In this document: positions 26,801 through 38,355 of the stretch, piece after piece
How the letters are laid out: each line of letters starts with the position of its first letter
How positions within the stretch are numbered: the stretch's first letter is position 1
Source: Acidobacteriota bacterium
GTDB taxonomy: Bacteria > Acidobacteriota > Thermoanaerobaculia > UBA5066
Assembly: GCA_008363385.1 (NCBI GenBank)
Contig: RHKY01000003.1
Location: 124,001-188,000, forward strand
Length of the DNA: 64,000 bases
Reading direction: 5' to 3'
The notes under the pieces: model-generated
Told to the model about the DNA's origin: nothing
Seen by the model: only the letters and a program-made list of their open reading frames with translations
The model's database searches: none
Made by a program: the position numbers and the translations under genes

Positions 26801-27586
26801 TCAGTCGGCGGAGCGGACCTGGAAGAGGGCGTGGTCGGAGAGGCGCAGGGCCGAGAGCGCGCCCTTCCAGACGCAGCCGGAGTCGAGGCAGACCGCGTCC
26901 CGGCCGAGGTGGAGGCCGAGGGCCGCCCAGTGGCCGAAGACGACCGGCGTGCCGGCGCTGCGCCGCCCGGGGAGGGCGTACCAGGCGAGGCAGCCGGGGG
27001 GGGCCGCCTCGGGGGCGCCCTTGAATCCCTCGCAGGGGGCCCCGCGCCGGTCGACGGTCCTCAGGCGCGTGAAGACCCTCGCGTCCGCGGCGGCCCGGCC
27101 GAGCGGGCCCCCTTCGTCGCCGGAGCCGAGGGCCCGGAGGAGGGCGTCGCCGCGCTCGGACGCCAGGAGACGGCTCGCCCGTGCCGAGCGCGAGAGCGTC
27201 CCGGCGACCGTCCAGGAGGGAAGCAGCCCGGCGTGGACGAGGAGGGTCCGCCCCGCGAGGAGGGCGAAGGGCCGCTCGCGGAGCCAGCCGAGGAGGTCGT
27301 CGCGGTCGCGGGAGCGGAGGACTTGCTCGAGCGTGTCGCCGGCACGCTTGCGGGCCAGGCCCGCCGCACGCGAGAGGAGGTGGAGGTCGTGGTTGCCGAG
27401 GACCGTCTCGGCCCGCCCTCCGAGGTCCCGCACGAACCGCAGGACGTCCAGCGAGCGGGGTCCGCGGTTGACGAGGTCTCCGACGAAGAGGAGGCGGTCC
27501 CGCGCCGGGTCGAACCGGATCTCGCGCAGGAGCGCCTTCAGCGAGCGGTAGCAGCCCTGGACGTCCCCGACCGCGTAGGTCGCCAC
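26801..27586 (-). CDS. apaH: symmetrical bis(5'-nucleosyl)-tetraphosphatase
   Basis: Hydrolyses Ap4A to two ADP, limiting dinucleoside polyphosphates made under stress (261 aa; E. coli ApaH is 280). The calcineurin-like metal motifs are intact: GDVQGC at the N-terminus, GDLVNRGP, GNHDLHLL, LLVHAGLLPSW, and the C-terminal VVFGHWAALG and CLDSGCVWKG. The start is the GTG at 27586, 10 nt after the stop of the haem protein on the same strand, so it is probably translated by read-on ribosomes; no Shine-Dalgarno is visible. Confidence 0.95.
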   Translation of the reverse strand: MATYAVGDVQGCYRSLKALLREIRFDPARDRLLFVGDLVNRGPRSLDVLRFVRDLGGRAETVLGNHDLHLLSRAAGLARKRAGDTLEQVLRSRDRDDLLGWLRERPFALLAGRTLLVHAGLLPSWTVAGTLSRSARASRLLASERGDALLRALGSGDEGGPLGRAAADARVFTRLRTVDRRGAPCEGFKGAPEAAPPGCLAWYALPGRRSAGTPVVFGHWAALGLHLGRDAVCLDSGCVWKGALSALRLSDHALFQVRSAD

Positions 27587-27596
27587 GCGGCGCCGG

Positions 27597-28166
27597 TCAG
27601 GAGAGCGGCTTCGTGACGGTGAAGATGCCGCGGAGACTCCCCACGGCGAAGCCCGTGGCCTCGTCCTTCGGGTAGAGCTCCCGGAGCCTTCCGGCGACCT
27701 CGGGGGAGACGGTGGCGCCGTGGCACGACAGGCAGGGCTCGGCGGTCCGGATCGCGCGGGCGTACCGGAAGACCTTCTTGCCGTCCCGCTCGACGACCTC
27801 GGACGTCTCCAGGGAGGCCGGGTCCTCTCCCTTGGCCAGCCGCGCCCCGAGCTCCTCGAGCGCCGCGCGCTCCCACCCGTCCGGCGCGTTGGCCGGGTTC
27901 CGCAGCTTCGCGGCCGTCCGCCCGACGCGGAAGCCCGTCTCGTGCGAGGTGGCGGCCGCGATCTCGGGGGCCTTCGTCCGGCAGACCTCGATGGCCGCGG
28001 GGGGGCCGGCCGACTTCAGGCCCGCGAGGAGCTCCGCCTGGAGCTTCTGCTGGAACGAGGCGACGGCCGCGCGGGCCGCGGGGAGCGGGTCCTCCGGCGG
28101 CGGGGGTGCCGCGACGGCGGGAAAGAGGAGGAGCAGCAACGGTGAGGCGAACCGGGCGCTCGGCAT
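27597..28166 (-). CDS. DUF3365 (Tll0287-like) periplasmic haem protein
   Basis: A 189-aa secreted protein: a signal peptide of about 20 residues (LLLLLFPAVAAPP) followed by a DUF3365 domain. The haem-binding CLSCH motif is present (C145, C148, H149), along with the family pattern 'V.RDGKKVFRYARAI' before it and GFAVGSLRGIFTVTKPL at the end. DUF3365 domains are PAS-like c-type haem sensors, often fused to kinases; here the domain stands alone. The ATG has GGAGG 7 nt upstream. It is followed 10 nt later by apaH and preceded by the phosphoesterase, all on the minus strand. Confidence 0.88.
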   Translation of the reverse strand: MPSARFASPLLLLLFPAVAAPPPPEDPLPAARAAVASFQQKLQAELLAGLKSAGPPAAIEVCRTKAPEIAAATSHETGFRVGRTAAKLRNPANAPDGWERAALEELGARLAKGEDPASLETSEVVERDGKKVFRYARAIRTAEPCLSCHGATVSPEVAGRLRELYPKDEATGFAVGSLRGIFTVTKPLS

Positions 28167-28228
28167 CTCTGGCCTCCGGGAGCCGCGCCTTCCGTCGGCG
28201 CCGCCCGAGGAGGGAGTCTACGTCGCCG

Positions 28229-29539
28229 TCACTCGAACCAGCCGGACGCGTCGAGGACCACGTGGACGGTCCCGTCGGACATGCCGTTCGTCACGCTCAC
28301 CTTCCCGGCCGTCCCGAGGAGGGCGACCGCGTTGTTCGCCCTCGTCCGTCCGGCCGCGAAGTTGACGACGCTCGTCTCAGGGGGCGGCGTCCCCGCCGGA
28401 CCCAGGCGCAGGTGCCCCGCCGCGGTCGCGCCGACGGCCGTGACGTTGAGGGCCGCCGCGCGCGCCGAGGGAGGGATCCCGCAGGCTCCGGCCACGGGGA
28501 ACTCGCGCGACGCCCCGGCACCGAGCGCGGGAGAGCCGTCGGGGCCCGCGGCTCGCCTCGTGTCGGCCAGCCGGCAGGGGGGCAAGGCGTGGAACCGGGC
28601 CGGAGGGGCCCGGTGGCAGGTCCCGAATCCCGCGTCGGCGAGCGTCCCCGGCGGGGCGGCGACGAAGCGCCACTCGTAGCTCGCGGGCTTCAGCGTCAGC
28701 TTCAGGACGCCGAAGGACGAGGCGTCTCGAACCTCGCTGTTGGCGCGGACGGTCGTGAAGGGACGCAGCTCGATCCCGCCCGTCCCGACGACCAGCTCGC
28801 GGATCCCCCCGGCCGGGTCGGCCCGCCCGTGGGGGTCCTGCGGCGCGAAGCGCTCGTAGCTGTGCTCGTGCCCGTTCAGGACGACGTCGGCCGCCGCCTC
28901 GTGGAGGGCCCGCCAGAACGCGTCGAACCCGACGTCGTCGCCGTGGGGCCCCGAGGAGAAGCGGGGGTGGTGCCAGAGGGCGAGGGTGCACGGCGCCGCG
29001 CTGGCGGCGAGGTCGGCCTTCAGCCACGTCTCCTGCGGCGAGCCGGCGCCGCACCCGCCGACGGAGTCGCAGCTGGAGTTCAGGACGACGACGTGCCAGC
29101 TTCCCAGGTCGAACGAGTACCAGCCCTTCCCCGGCTCCCCCGCGGCCGGCCCGAAGTACGCGAAGTAGCCGGCGGCCCCGGCGGTCCCGTAGTCGTGGTT
29201 CCCCGGGGCGGGCCGCGTGATCGCCTTCACCCGCCCCCACGTCGGGTCGTACGAGGCGAGGAACTTGGCGTAGGCGCCGTCCCAGTACTGGTCGTCGCCG
29301 AGGAGGAGGACGGCCGTCAGCCCCGCGCCGACGAGGAGGTCCGACGTCGCCCTCATCCGGCACCGGGTCGCGGTCCCCTCCCCGCCGTTGAAGCCCGGGT
29401 CCGAAGGGTCGCAGGCGATGTCCCCGGCGGCGGCGACGACGATTTCCTGCGCCTGCGCCCGCGGCGAGGCCAGCGCGAGGAGGGCCCCCGCGAGGAGCCC
29501 GAAGAACCCTCCACGCCCCGCCTCCCGGAGGCCCGTCAT
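28229..29539 (-). CDS. secreted metallophosphoesterase with C-terminal 'PCRL-DTR' domain
   Basis: A 436-aa exported enzyme. The signal peptide is residues 1-30 (ending PRAQAQ). A calcineurin-like phosphoesterase similar to purple acid phosphatase covers 33-305, with metal motifs GDIACD, LLLGDDQYW, PGNHDYG, WHHPRFSSG and NGHEHSYERF. The last 125 residues, from RFHALPPCRLADTR to VLDASGWFE, form a separate domain also found at the C-terminus of the FG-GAP protein at 45908. The natural substrate is unknown. The ATG at 29539 follows GGAGGTG with good spacing, so the longer frame upstream is not used. Confidence 0.9.
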   Translation of the reverse strand: MTGLREAGRGGFFGLLAGALLALASPRAQAQEIVVAAAGDIACDPSDPGFNGGEGTATRCRMRATSDLLVGAGLTAVLLLGDDQYWDGAYAKFLASYDPTWGRVKAITRPAPGNHDYGTAGAAGYFAYFGPAAGEPGKGWYSFDLGSWHVVVLNSSCDSVGGCGAGSPQETWLKADLAASAAPCTLALWHHPRFSSGPHGDDVGFDAFWRALHEAAADVVLNGHEHSYERFAPQDPHGRADPAGGIRELVVGTGGIELRPFTTVRANSEVRDASSFGVLKLTLKPASYEWRFVAAPPGTLADAGFGTCHRAPPARFHALPPCRLADTRRAAGPDGSPALGAGASREFPVAGACGIPPSARAAALNVTAVGATAAGHLRLGPAGTPPPETSVVNFAAGRTRANNAVALLGTAGKVSVTNGMSDGTVHVVLDASGWFE

Positions 29540-29614
29540 CGCACCTCCCGCCTCGCCGCCGGCTTTCACCCCGCGCGATCACCGGCTATTCTGATCCAAA
29601 AGGAGACGCGGGCC

Positions 29615-31633
<2,019 letters not shown>

Positions 31634-31709
31634 GGCACGGTCCGCGGATTCGCCCGCGCGACGCGCCGACCTCGGGTAGATTCCCCGGAGCGCGCGAGGA
31701 GGAGCCGGC

Positions 31710-33944
31710 GTGAGCGAAGCGGTCGGGGTCGAGCGGACGGAGCGGGCGGAACGGACCCTTCTGGAGCACGAGGTCTACGGCCTCCTGGAGTCGACGGGGA
31801 TCGAGGCGCCCCGGTCGCTCCTCTGGAGGGGAGAGCCAGGAGCCTCCCTCCCGCCGGACGTGGAGGCGTTCCTCGCCCGGCTCCCGTCCGCCGAGGTGGT
31901 CCTCAAGATCGCCTCGCCCGACATCCTCCACAAGACCGAGGCCGGCGGCGTCGCCTTCGCCTCCCGCGAGGGAGAGGCCGTCCTCCGCTCGGCGCGGAAG
32001 GTCTGGAGCGAGACCGCTCGGCTGGCACCGGGCGCCCGGCGCGAGGGGGTGCTCCTCGTCGAGAGGCTCCCCGTGGCGTCCGGGAGCCTCGGTGCCGAGC
32101 TCCTGGTCTCGTTCAAGCGCGACCCGGCCTTCGGCCCGGTCCTCGTCCTGGGGGTGGGCGGGCTCCTGACCGAGTGGTGGGGCGAGGCCACGGGCGGCGC
32201 GTCGACCGTCGTCCTCTCGCCGGGCCGCGTCGCCGACGGGCTGTCCGGGGCCCTCGGCCGCTCGCCGGTCCTGTCGCTCCTGTTCCGCAGGAGCCGGCTC
32301 TTCCCCGAGCCGCCGGTCGCGCTCGAGGACGCCGTCCAGCGGCTGGAGGCGCTCGCCCGCGTGGCGATGGCCGACGGGGCCGGCGGGCTGGCCCTGAGGG
32401 AGCTGGAGCTCAACCCCGTCGTCGTCCTCCCCTCCGGCCGCTGGGTGGCGCTCGACGGGAAGGGCTGGCGCGCGAGGCTCCCGGTCCCGCCCGTCGCGAG
32501 ACCGATCCGGAAGATCGAGAAGCTCCTCCGGCCCCGGAGCGCCGTCGTCGTCGGGGCCTCGGCGACGAGCCTGAACCCCGGCCGGATCATCCTCAGGAAC
32601 CTGAGGCTCTCGGACGGCATCACGTACGGTCGGCTCTGGGCGGTCCACCCGAAGGAGGCGTCGATCGACGGCGTGCCGTGCGTGAAGACCCCCGAGGACC
32701 TCCCGGAGGCGGTCGACATGGCGGTCGTCGCGGTCCCCGCCGAGGGGGCGCGCGACGCCATCCGGGCGTTCTGCCGGACCGGCCGCGCCGAGTCGATCAT
32801 CCTGATCCCGGGCGGGTTCGCCGAGACGGGGAGGCGCGAGCTGGAGGACGAGATCCGGGGCGCGGTCGCCGCGTCCCGGACGAGCCCCGGAGGCGGTCCC
32901 GTCCTCCTCGGCGGCAACTGCCTCGGCGTCGTCTCGAAGAGGCAGTACAACACCTTCTTCCTCCCGCAGTACAAGCTGCCGTTCCACGACGCCCCCGGCG
33001 ACCGGCTCGTGGCGGTCAGCCAGAGCGGCGCCTACCTCGTCTCGCTCACGAGCAACCTGGACGGGATCGTCTTCCCGAAGGCCTCCATCTCGTACGGCAA
33101 CCAGATGGACCTGACGGTGGCCGACTTCCTGGAGTTCCTGGAGGGGGACGAGGAGGTGCGGGTCGTCGCCTGCTACGTCGAGGGGTTCGCGCCTCTGGAC
33201 GGCGCCCGGTTCGTTGCCGCGGCCCGGCGGCTGCGCGAGCAGGGGAAGAGGGTGCTGGCGTTCAAGGCGGGGAAGACCGCGCTCGGGGCCAAGGCGACGC
33301 AGAGCCACACGGCCTCGCTGGCCGGCGACTACGCCGTGGCCCGCGCCCTGATGGAGGACGCGGGCGTCGTCGTGACGGCCACCCTCGACATGTTCGAGGA
33401 CTACACCAAGGTCTTCACGATGCTCGGCGACCGGCAGCTCCACGGGAGGCGGGTGGCGATCGTCTCCAACGCCGGGTTCGAGTGCTCGGCGGTCCTCGAC
33501 AAGCTCTACGACCTCGTCCCGGCCGCCCTCGCGGACGGCACGAAGGCGAGGCTCGCCTCCGTCCTGCCGGCCATCGCCCACGCCGACAACCCGGTCGACG
33601 CCACGCCGATGGCCACGACGTCCGACTTCGTCGCCGCCTGCGAGGCGATGCTCGCCGACCCGGGCGTGGACGCGCTCCTCGTCTCCCCGATCCCCGTGAC
33701 GCCCGCGCTCGACAACCTCGCCCCGGACCTGACGGGAGGCCACCCGGAGAACATCCACTCCCCCGGCTCGCTGCCGCAGGAGCTGCTGCGCGTCTTCCGC
33801 GCCACGCAGAAGCCGCTCGTCGTCAACGTCGACTCCGGGCGCCTCTACGACGACTTCGTCACGGTCCTGCAACGCGGCGGGATCCCGGTCTTCCGCAAGA
33901 TCGACCGGGCCTCCCGCGCCCTCTCGGCCCTCCTGACGCGGTAG
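31710..33944 (+). CDS. ADP-forming acyl-CoA ligase (acetate-CoA ligase family), ATP-grasp domain first
   Basis: A 744-aa NDP-forming acyl-CoA synthetase. Residues about 15-255 are the ATP-grasp (beta-like) domain: VVLKIASPDILHKTEAGGV, DPAFGPVLVLGVGGLL and LRELELNPVVVL. About 268-400 is the CoA-binding domain (SAVVVGASATSLNPGRIIL). About 405-740 is the succinyl-CoA-ligase-like domain, with AVSQSGAYLV and the phospho-histidine loop in TQSHTASLAGDYA. The usual fused order is CoA-binding, ligase, then ATP-grasp, so this gene is permuted. All catalytic blocks are present, so it should be active; the acid substrate is unknown. The GTG start has GAGGAGG upstream and a TAGATT box at 31677-31682. Confidence 0.88.
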   Translation: MSEAVGVERTERAERTLLEHEVYGLLESTGIEAPRSLLWRGEPGASLPPDVEAFLARLPSAEVVLKIASPDILHKTEAGGVAFASREGEAVLRSARKVWSETARLAPGARREGVLLVERLPVASGSLGAELLVSFKRDPAFGPVLVLGVGGLLTEWWGEATGGASTVVLSPGRVADGLSGALGRSPVLSLLFRRSRLFPEPPVALEDAVQRLEALARVAMADGAGGLALRELELNPVVVLPSGRWVALDGKGWRARLPVPPVARPIRKIEKLLRPRSAVVVGASATSLNPGRIILRNLRLSDGITYGRLWAVHPKEASIDGVPCVKTPEDLPEAVDMAVVAVPAEGARDAIRAFCRTGRAESIILIPGGFAETGRRELEDEIRGAVAASRTSPGGGPVLLGGNCLGVVSKRQYNTFFLPQYKLPFHDAPGDRLVAVSQSGAYLVSLTSNLDGIVFPKASISYGNQMDLTVADFLEFLEGDEEVRVVACYVEGFAPLDGARFVAAARRLREQGKRVLAFKAGKTALGAKATQSHTASLAGDYAVARALMEDAGVVVTATLDMFEDYTKVFTMLGDRQLHGRRVAIVSNAGFECSAVLDKLYDLVPAALADGTKARLASVLPAIAHADNPVDATPMATTSDFVAACEAMLADPGVDALLVSPIPVTPALDNLAPDLTGGHPENIHSPGSLPQELLRVFRATQKPLVVNVDSGRLYDDFVTVLQRGGIPVFRKIDRASRALSALLTR

Positions 33945-34000
33945 CGAACCAGGCCCGTTCGACGAGCGGGAGGGCGCGGGGGGTAGGCGCGGCGCGCCGC

Positions 34001-34030
34001 AGGGGGGATCGGCACGTTGCCGACCCCCCT
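34001..34030. terminator. bidirectional hairpin terminator
   Basis: AGGGGGG-a-TCGGCA pairs with TGCCGACCCCCCT (13 bp with one bulged A, loop CGT) between two convergent genes, serving both directions. Confidence 0.6.
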
Positions 34031-34037
34031 GGATACG

Positions 34038-35927
34038 TCAAGCCAGGACCGTCCGGTCCTTCCCCGCCGCCTTGGCGCGGTAGAGGGCCGCGTCGGCGGC
34101 CCTGAGCAGCCCGTCGAGGTCGGATCCGTTCGCGGGGTGGACGGCGGCGCCGATCGAGACGGTCACCCCCGCCGCCGAGAAGGCCGGCGCCGACCGGACC
34201 GCCGAGCAGACCTGCTCGCCCCGCGAGGCGAGGTCCGGCGCGCCCGCCCCGGGGAGGAGGACGAGGAACTCGTCGCCTCCGTACCGGCAGGCCACGTCCT
34301 CGGCCCTCACGACCGACGTGAGGAGGCGGCCGACCTGCTGCAGGAGCGAGTCCCCGGCGGCGTGCCCCTCCCGGTCGTTGAACGCCTTGAAACCGTCCAG
34401 GTCGAGGAGCAGGACGCCGAGCGTCCCGCCGTGCCGTCCGGCCCGCGCCAGCTCGCGCCGGAACGTCTCCTCCATGTATCGCCGGTTGTACAGGCCCGTC
34501 AGCGGGTCGCGGACGGCCTGGTCCCGGAGCAGCTCGCGGAGCCCCATGTTCGCGGCCGCCAGCGCGATCCCGTCGGCCACCGTCACCGCGAGGCGCTGCG
34601 TGGCCTCCGAGAGGGATCCGCCGTTCCCCTCGGGGTGGGGACGGCTCGTCAGCGAGAGGACGCCGAGCAGCTCGCCCTGCGAGATCAGCGGGACGCAGAG
34701 CGTCCGCGAGCCGTCGGTCGGCCGGCGGTGCGAGCAGGGGGCCACGGCGTCTTCCCCCGCCGAGAGGGACGCCCGGCGGTCGCGCAGCGCCCGGCAGCCC
34801 TCGGCCGGGACCTCCCCGACGGGCGCCTCGGAGTGGCCCCAGGCGGCCACGGGACGGAGCATCCCGTTCCGCCCGTGCGAGCAGAGAAGGGCGCCCGCCT
34901 CCGTCCGGAAGAGGCGCCGGGCGAAGCGGCCGCCCGTGTCGTAGACCTCGTCCACCGTCCGGCAGGCCTGGAGCGTCGTGACCATCTGCCGGAGCGTCTC
35001 GATCTGCTGGTTCCGCTCCTGGAGGACATGGATCCACCGGCGCATTCCCTCTGCCGAGACGCGGAGCCTCTCCTCGGCGCGCTTGCGCTCCACGGCGACG
35101 GCCACCTGCGTGGAGACGAACTGGAGGAGCTCCACCTCGACGGCCCCGTAGCGGACCGCCGGGTCGTACGACTGGACCGCCAGGACCCCGAGGCTCTCGC
35201 CGGTGGCGTGGCCCGGGAGCCGGAGCGGCACGCCGACCCAGTCGATCGACGGCGAGCCCCGCTCGAGGATCTCGCCCGAGCGCCGGAGGCCCTCGTACGT
35301 CTCCGGGTCCGCCAGGAGCGGGACGCCCGTCCGGAGGACGTACTCCGTGATCCCGCGCCCGGGCGGCCGGGGCGGCGGCGGCGGGTCGGCGCGGTCGACG
35401 AAGTACGGGAACTCGAGCTGGCGCGTCTCCGGGTCCAGGAGCGCGATGTAGAAGTTGTCCGCGGGCATCAGCCCGCGCAGCACCTCGTGGATCCGGGCCA
35501 GAACCGAGGGGAGGTCGCTGTCGGAGAGCGCCGCGTCGGCGATCCGGATCAGCGCCGCCTGCCGGCTCTCGGCGAGCTTCCGGGGCGTGACGTCCAGGAC
35601 GACGACGAGGACACCGTCCGGCTCGTCGCCGTCGTGGGCGAGCGGGGCCGCCCGCATCTCGAAGACCCGGCCGCCGGAGGCGAACTCGAACCGCCGCGTC
35701 TCCCCCGCCAGCGCGGCTCTCAGGTGCGGCTCCACCACGCCCGCGTGGGACGGGGGGAGGAGCTCGTGGACCGTCCGCCCCTCGACCGGCGGGTGGCCGG
35801 GCGGGTGGGCGGAGAACGTGCTCCCGGCGGCGAAGACGTGGCGGAGCTGCCGGTCCAGGACGATCACCGAGCCCTCTGGGAAGGCCCCGAGGACCGAGCG
35901 CAGGTCGACCGGAGGGTCCGCCGTCAC
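34038..35927 (-). CDS. PAS/GAF-domain diguanylate cyclase (GGDEF)
   Basis: A 629-aa soluble c-di-GMP synthase candidate. A PAS-like domain covers residues 10-125 (ending [14 protein letters not shown]), GAF domain 1 about 130-285, a helical linker, GAF domain 2 about 305-445, and GGDEF about 460-625. The active loop reads [12 protein letters not shown] (GGDEF intact) after [14 protein letters not shown] and [13 protein letters not shown]. No inhibitory-site RxxD is evident five residues before GGDEF. The start is the GTG at 35927 with CGGAG about 8 nt upstream. The longer frame would run into the ispG promoter region on the other strand. Confidence 0.9.
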   Translation of the reverse strand: MTADPPVDLRSVLGAFPEGSVIVLDRQLRHVFAAGSTFSAHPPGHPPVEGRTVHELLPPSHAGVVEPHLRAALAGETRRFEFASGGRVFEMRAAPLAHDGDEPDGVLVVVLDVTPRKLAESRQAALIRIADAALSDSDLPSVLARIHEVLRGLMPADNFYIALLDPETRQLEFPYFVDRADPPPPPRPPGRGITEYVLRTGVPLLADPETYEGLRRSGEILERGSPSIDWVGVPLRLPGHATGESLGVLAVQSYDPAVRYGAVEVELLQFVSTQVAVAVERKRAEERLRVSAEGMRRWIHVLQERNQQIETLRQMVTTLQACRTVDEVYDTGGRFARRLFRTEAGALLCSHGRNGMLRPVAAWGHSEAPVGEVPAEGCRALRDRRASLSAGEDAVAPCSHRRPTDGSRTLCVPLISQGELLGVLSLTSRPHPEGNGGSLSEATQRLAVTVADGIALAAANMGLRELLRDQAVRDPLTGLYNRRYMEETFRRELARAGRHGGTLGVLLLDLDGFKAFNDREGHAAGDSLLQQVGRLLTSVVRAEDVACRYGGDEFLVLLPGAGAPDLASRGEQVCSAVRSAPAFSAAGVTVSIGAAVHPANGSDLDGLLRAADAALYRAKAAGKDRTVLA

Positions 35928-36054
35928 GGCACCGCTCCGGGCGCGAGCGCCGACCCCCTTTCGCGAGCGAGCCGACTCACTGCATTCCGACCTGTCGCGC
36001 ATTCTGCGGCGCCGTTCCGGCGGGGACTTCCCCCGAACGGGTGAGGCCGGGTGG

Positions 36055-36060
36055 TAGATT
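36055..36060 (+). promoter_or_regulatory. -10-like box TAGATT, leaderless type (ispG)
   Basis: TAGATT ends 7 nt before the ispG GTG at 36068, and no Shine-Dalgarno is visible. This is among the clearest examples of the pattern in the window. Confidence 0.45.
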
Positions 36061-36067
36061 GGCGGCC

Positions 36068-37378
36068 GTGAGGGACCCTTCGAACGATTCGAGCGGTTCG
36101 GCGCGCTTCGGGGCGAGGCGGCGGACCGTCCCCGTGAAGGTCGGGCCGGTGACGATCGGGGGCGGCGCACCCGTCGTGGTGCAGTCGATGACGTCCACGG
36201 ACACGGCCGACGTCGCCGCCACGGTCCGGCAGTGCCTCGAGCTCGCCGAGGCCGGTTCGGAGCTGGTCCGCGTGACGGTCAACGTCCCCGAGGCGGCGGC
36301 GGCGGTGCCCGAGATCCGGCGCCGCCTCCTCGACGAGGGGTGCGGCGTCCCGCTGATCGGGGACTTCCACTACAACGGGCACCTCCTGCTGACGCAGTTC
36401 CCGGAGATGGCCAAGGCGCTCGACAAGTACCGGATCAACCCGGGCAACGTCGGGACCGGGCGGCGGCGCGACGAGCAGTTCGCCACGATCTGCGCGGTGG
36501 CGCGCGACAACGGCAAGGCCGTGAGGATCGGGGTCAACGGCGGCTCGCTGAACCAGGAGCTCGTCCTCCGGAAGATGCAGGAGAACACCGACCTCGACCT
36601 GGGGAAGAGCTCGGAGGAGATCGTCTCGGAGTGCCTCGTCCTCTCGGCGCTCGAGTCGACGGAGCTGGCGCAGGAGGCGGGGCTCCCGCGCCAGGCGATC
36701 GTCGTCTCCTGCAAGGTCTCCCGGCCCGTCGAGCTGGTCCGCGTCTACCGGGAGCTCGCGGCGAGGACCGAGCAGCCGCTCCACCTCGGCCTCACCGAGG
36801 CGGGGATGGGGACGAAGGGGCTGGTCTGGTCCTCCTCGGCCATGGGGATCCTCCTCGCCGAGGGGATCGGGGACACGATCCGCGTCTCGCTGACGCCGCG
36901 CCCCGGCGGCGACCGGCGCGAGGAGGTCTTCGCCGCGTGCGAGCTCCTCCAGGCGCTGGGGCTCCGCAGCTTCGCGCCCAGCGTCACGGCCTGCCCGGGC
37001 TGCGGCCGGACGACCTCGACGACGTTCCAGGAGCTGGCGGAGCGGATCCAGGCTCACGTCCGGGAGAGGATGCCGGCCTGGCGCGCCGAGCGAGAGGGGG
37101 TCGAGACGATGACCCTCGCCGTGATGGGGTGCGTCGTCAACGGGCCCGGCGAGTCGAAGGCCGCCTCGATCGGCATCAGCCTGCCGGGGACGGGCGAGGC
37201 GCCGTCCTGCCCGGTCTACGTCGACGGGAAGCAGTTCACGACGCTGAAGGGGTCGTACGAAGAGCTCTCCCGCGCCTTCCAGGCGATCGTGGACGACTAC
37301 GTCGCCACGAAGTACCCGCCGAGGAGGAGCCCGATCGCGCCGGCCCTTGACGGGGCCCCCTCCGCGGACCGAAGTTAG
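36068..37378 (+). CDS. ispG: 4-hydroxy-3-methylbut-2-en-1-yl diphosphate synthase
   Basis: Catalyses the penultimate step of the MEP isoprenoid pathway, reducing MEcPP to HMBPP with a [4Fe-4S] cluster (436 aa). The TIM-barrel part begins [20 protein letters not shown], the usual N-terminal signature. Cluster ligands are C309 and C312 (TACPGCGRT) and C355 with the conserved glutamate E362 ([10 protein letters not shown]). The chain is longer than E. coli IspG (372) because of small insertions and an N-terminal extension. The start is placed at the GTG at 36068; the earlier in-frame GTG at 36041 would lie upstream of the TAGATT box. Confidence 0.96.
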   Translation: MRDPSNDSSGSARFGARRRTVPVKVGPVTIGGGAPVVVQSMTSTDTADVAATVRQCLELAEAGSELVRVTVNVPEAAAAVPEIRRRLLDEGCGVPLIGDFHYNGHLLLTQFPEMAKALDKYRINPGNVGTGRRRDEQFATICAVARDNGKAVRIGVNGGSLNQELVLRKMQENTDLDLGKSSEEIVSECLVLSALESTELAQEAGLPRQAIVVSCKVSRPVELVRVYRELAARTEQPLHLGLTEAGMGTKGLVWSSSAMGILLAEGIGDTIRVSLTPRPGGDRREEVFAACELLQALGLRSFAPSVTACPGCGRTTSTTFQELAERIQAHVRERMPAWRAEREGVETMTLAVMGCVVNGPGESKAASIGISLPGTGEAPSCPVYVDGKQFTTLKGSYEELSRAFQAIVDDYVATKYPPRRSPIAPALDGAPSADRS

Positions 37379-37407
37379 GAGGGGGATCGCCGCCCGCGGA
37401 GGAAGAC

Positions 37408-38334
37408 ATGCTCCGGGTCAAGCGGGTGCTCTGTCCCGTCGACTTCTCTCCCGCCTCCTACCGTGCCCTGGACCACGCGCTCCTCTTCACGAAGTGGTTC
37501 CAGGCGGGGCTGCACGTCCTCTACGTCCAGCACGGGACCCACTTGCCGCCGGACCGTCCGGGAGGGCGCAAGCCGCTCGTCTCCGAGGTCTCTGACTACC
37601 TCCCGCGCCTGCAGGTGCGCCTGACGAAGTTCGCCGAGCCGGCGCTGCGCGTCTCGAGGTCGGACCTCCCCGTCGAGCTCGAGGTCGTGGAGGGGGACGT
37701 CGTCGAGGAGATCCTCGACAAGGTGCTGGTCCTCCCGGCCGACCTCGTCGTCCTGGGCACCCACGGCCACGGCGGGCTCCACCGCCTGACGCTCGGGTCT
37801 GTCGCCGAGAAGGTCCTCCGAAGGGTCACCTGCCCCGTCCTGGCCGTCCCCCCCTCTGCCGTCGAGGAGGTGCCGGAGCCGCTCCTCTTCCGGACGGTCG
37901 TCTGCGCGGTCGACTTCTCCGAGGCGTCGCGGGGAGCGCTCCGGTACGCCGTGGAGCTCGCCCGGGAAGCGGACGCGCACCTGGTCGTGGCGCACGTCCT
38001 CGAGGGCCTCCCGACGGACGACGCCCCGCTGCCGCCGAGCGACCTGGGGTGGGTCCCGGACGCCTCCGCGCGCCTGAAGGCCCTGGAGAAGCTCCGGGCC
38101 TTCGTCACGCACGACCGGCGGGACGTCGAGGTCTCCCGGGAGGACGTCGTCCTGACCGGAAAGGCCTGGCGCGCGCTGGCCGCCTTCGCCCGGCAGCGCG
38201 AGGCGAGGCTCCTGGTCGTCGGCGTCCACGGGCACGTCCCGATCGGCGAGCTCGTCTTCGGCTCGACGGCGCACCACCTCGTCCGCGAGGGGCCCTGCCC
38301 GGTCCTGACGATCCGCCCGATGGGGACCGGCTGA
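37408..38334 (+). CDS. tandem universal stress protein (UspA-type)
   Basis: A 308-aa protein of two Usp domains (about 1-152 and 160-305). Each starts with the usual strand (VKRVLCPVDFSPAS; FRTVVCAVDFSEAS). Domain 1 keeps the ATP-binding G-2x-G-9x-G(S/T) loop in GTHGHGGLHRLTLGSVAEKVL. Domain 2 has GVHGHVPIGELVFGSTAHHLV, also close to consensus. It is expected to bind ATP or AMP in the cytoplasm during stress; no partner is evident. The ATG has GGAGG upstream, 29 nt after the ispG stop, so it may be co-transcribed with ispG. Confidence 0.92.
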   Translation: MLRVKRVLCPVDFSPASYRALDHALLFTKWFQAGLHVLYVQHGTHLPPDRPGGRKPLVSEVSDYLPRLQVRLTKFAEPALRVSRSDLPVELEVVEGDVVEEILDKVLVLPADLVVLGTHGHGGLHRLTLGSVAEKVLRRVTCPVLAVPPSAVEEVPEPLLFRTVVCAVDFSEASRGALRYAVELAREADAHLVVAHVLEGLPTDDAPLPPSDLGWVPDASARLKALEKLRAFVTHDRRDVEVSREDVVLTGKAWRALAAFARQREARLLVVGVHGHVPIGELVFGSTAHHLVREGPCPVLTIRPMGTG

Positions 38335-38355
38335 GGGCTCTCTCCGCCCGGGTCC

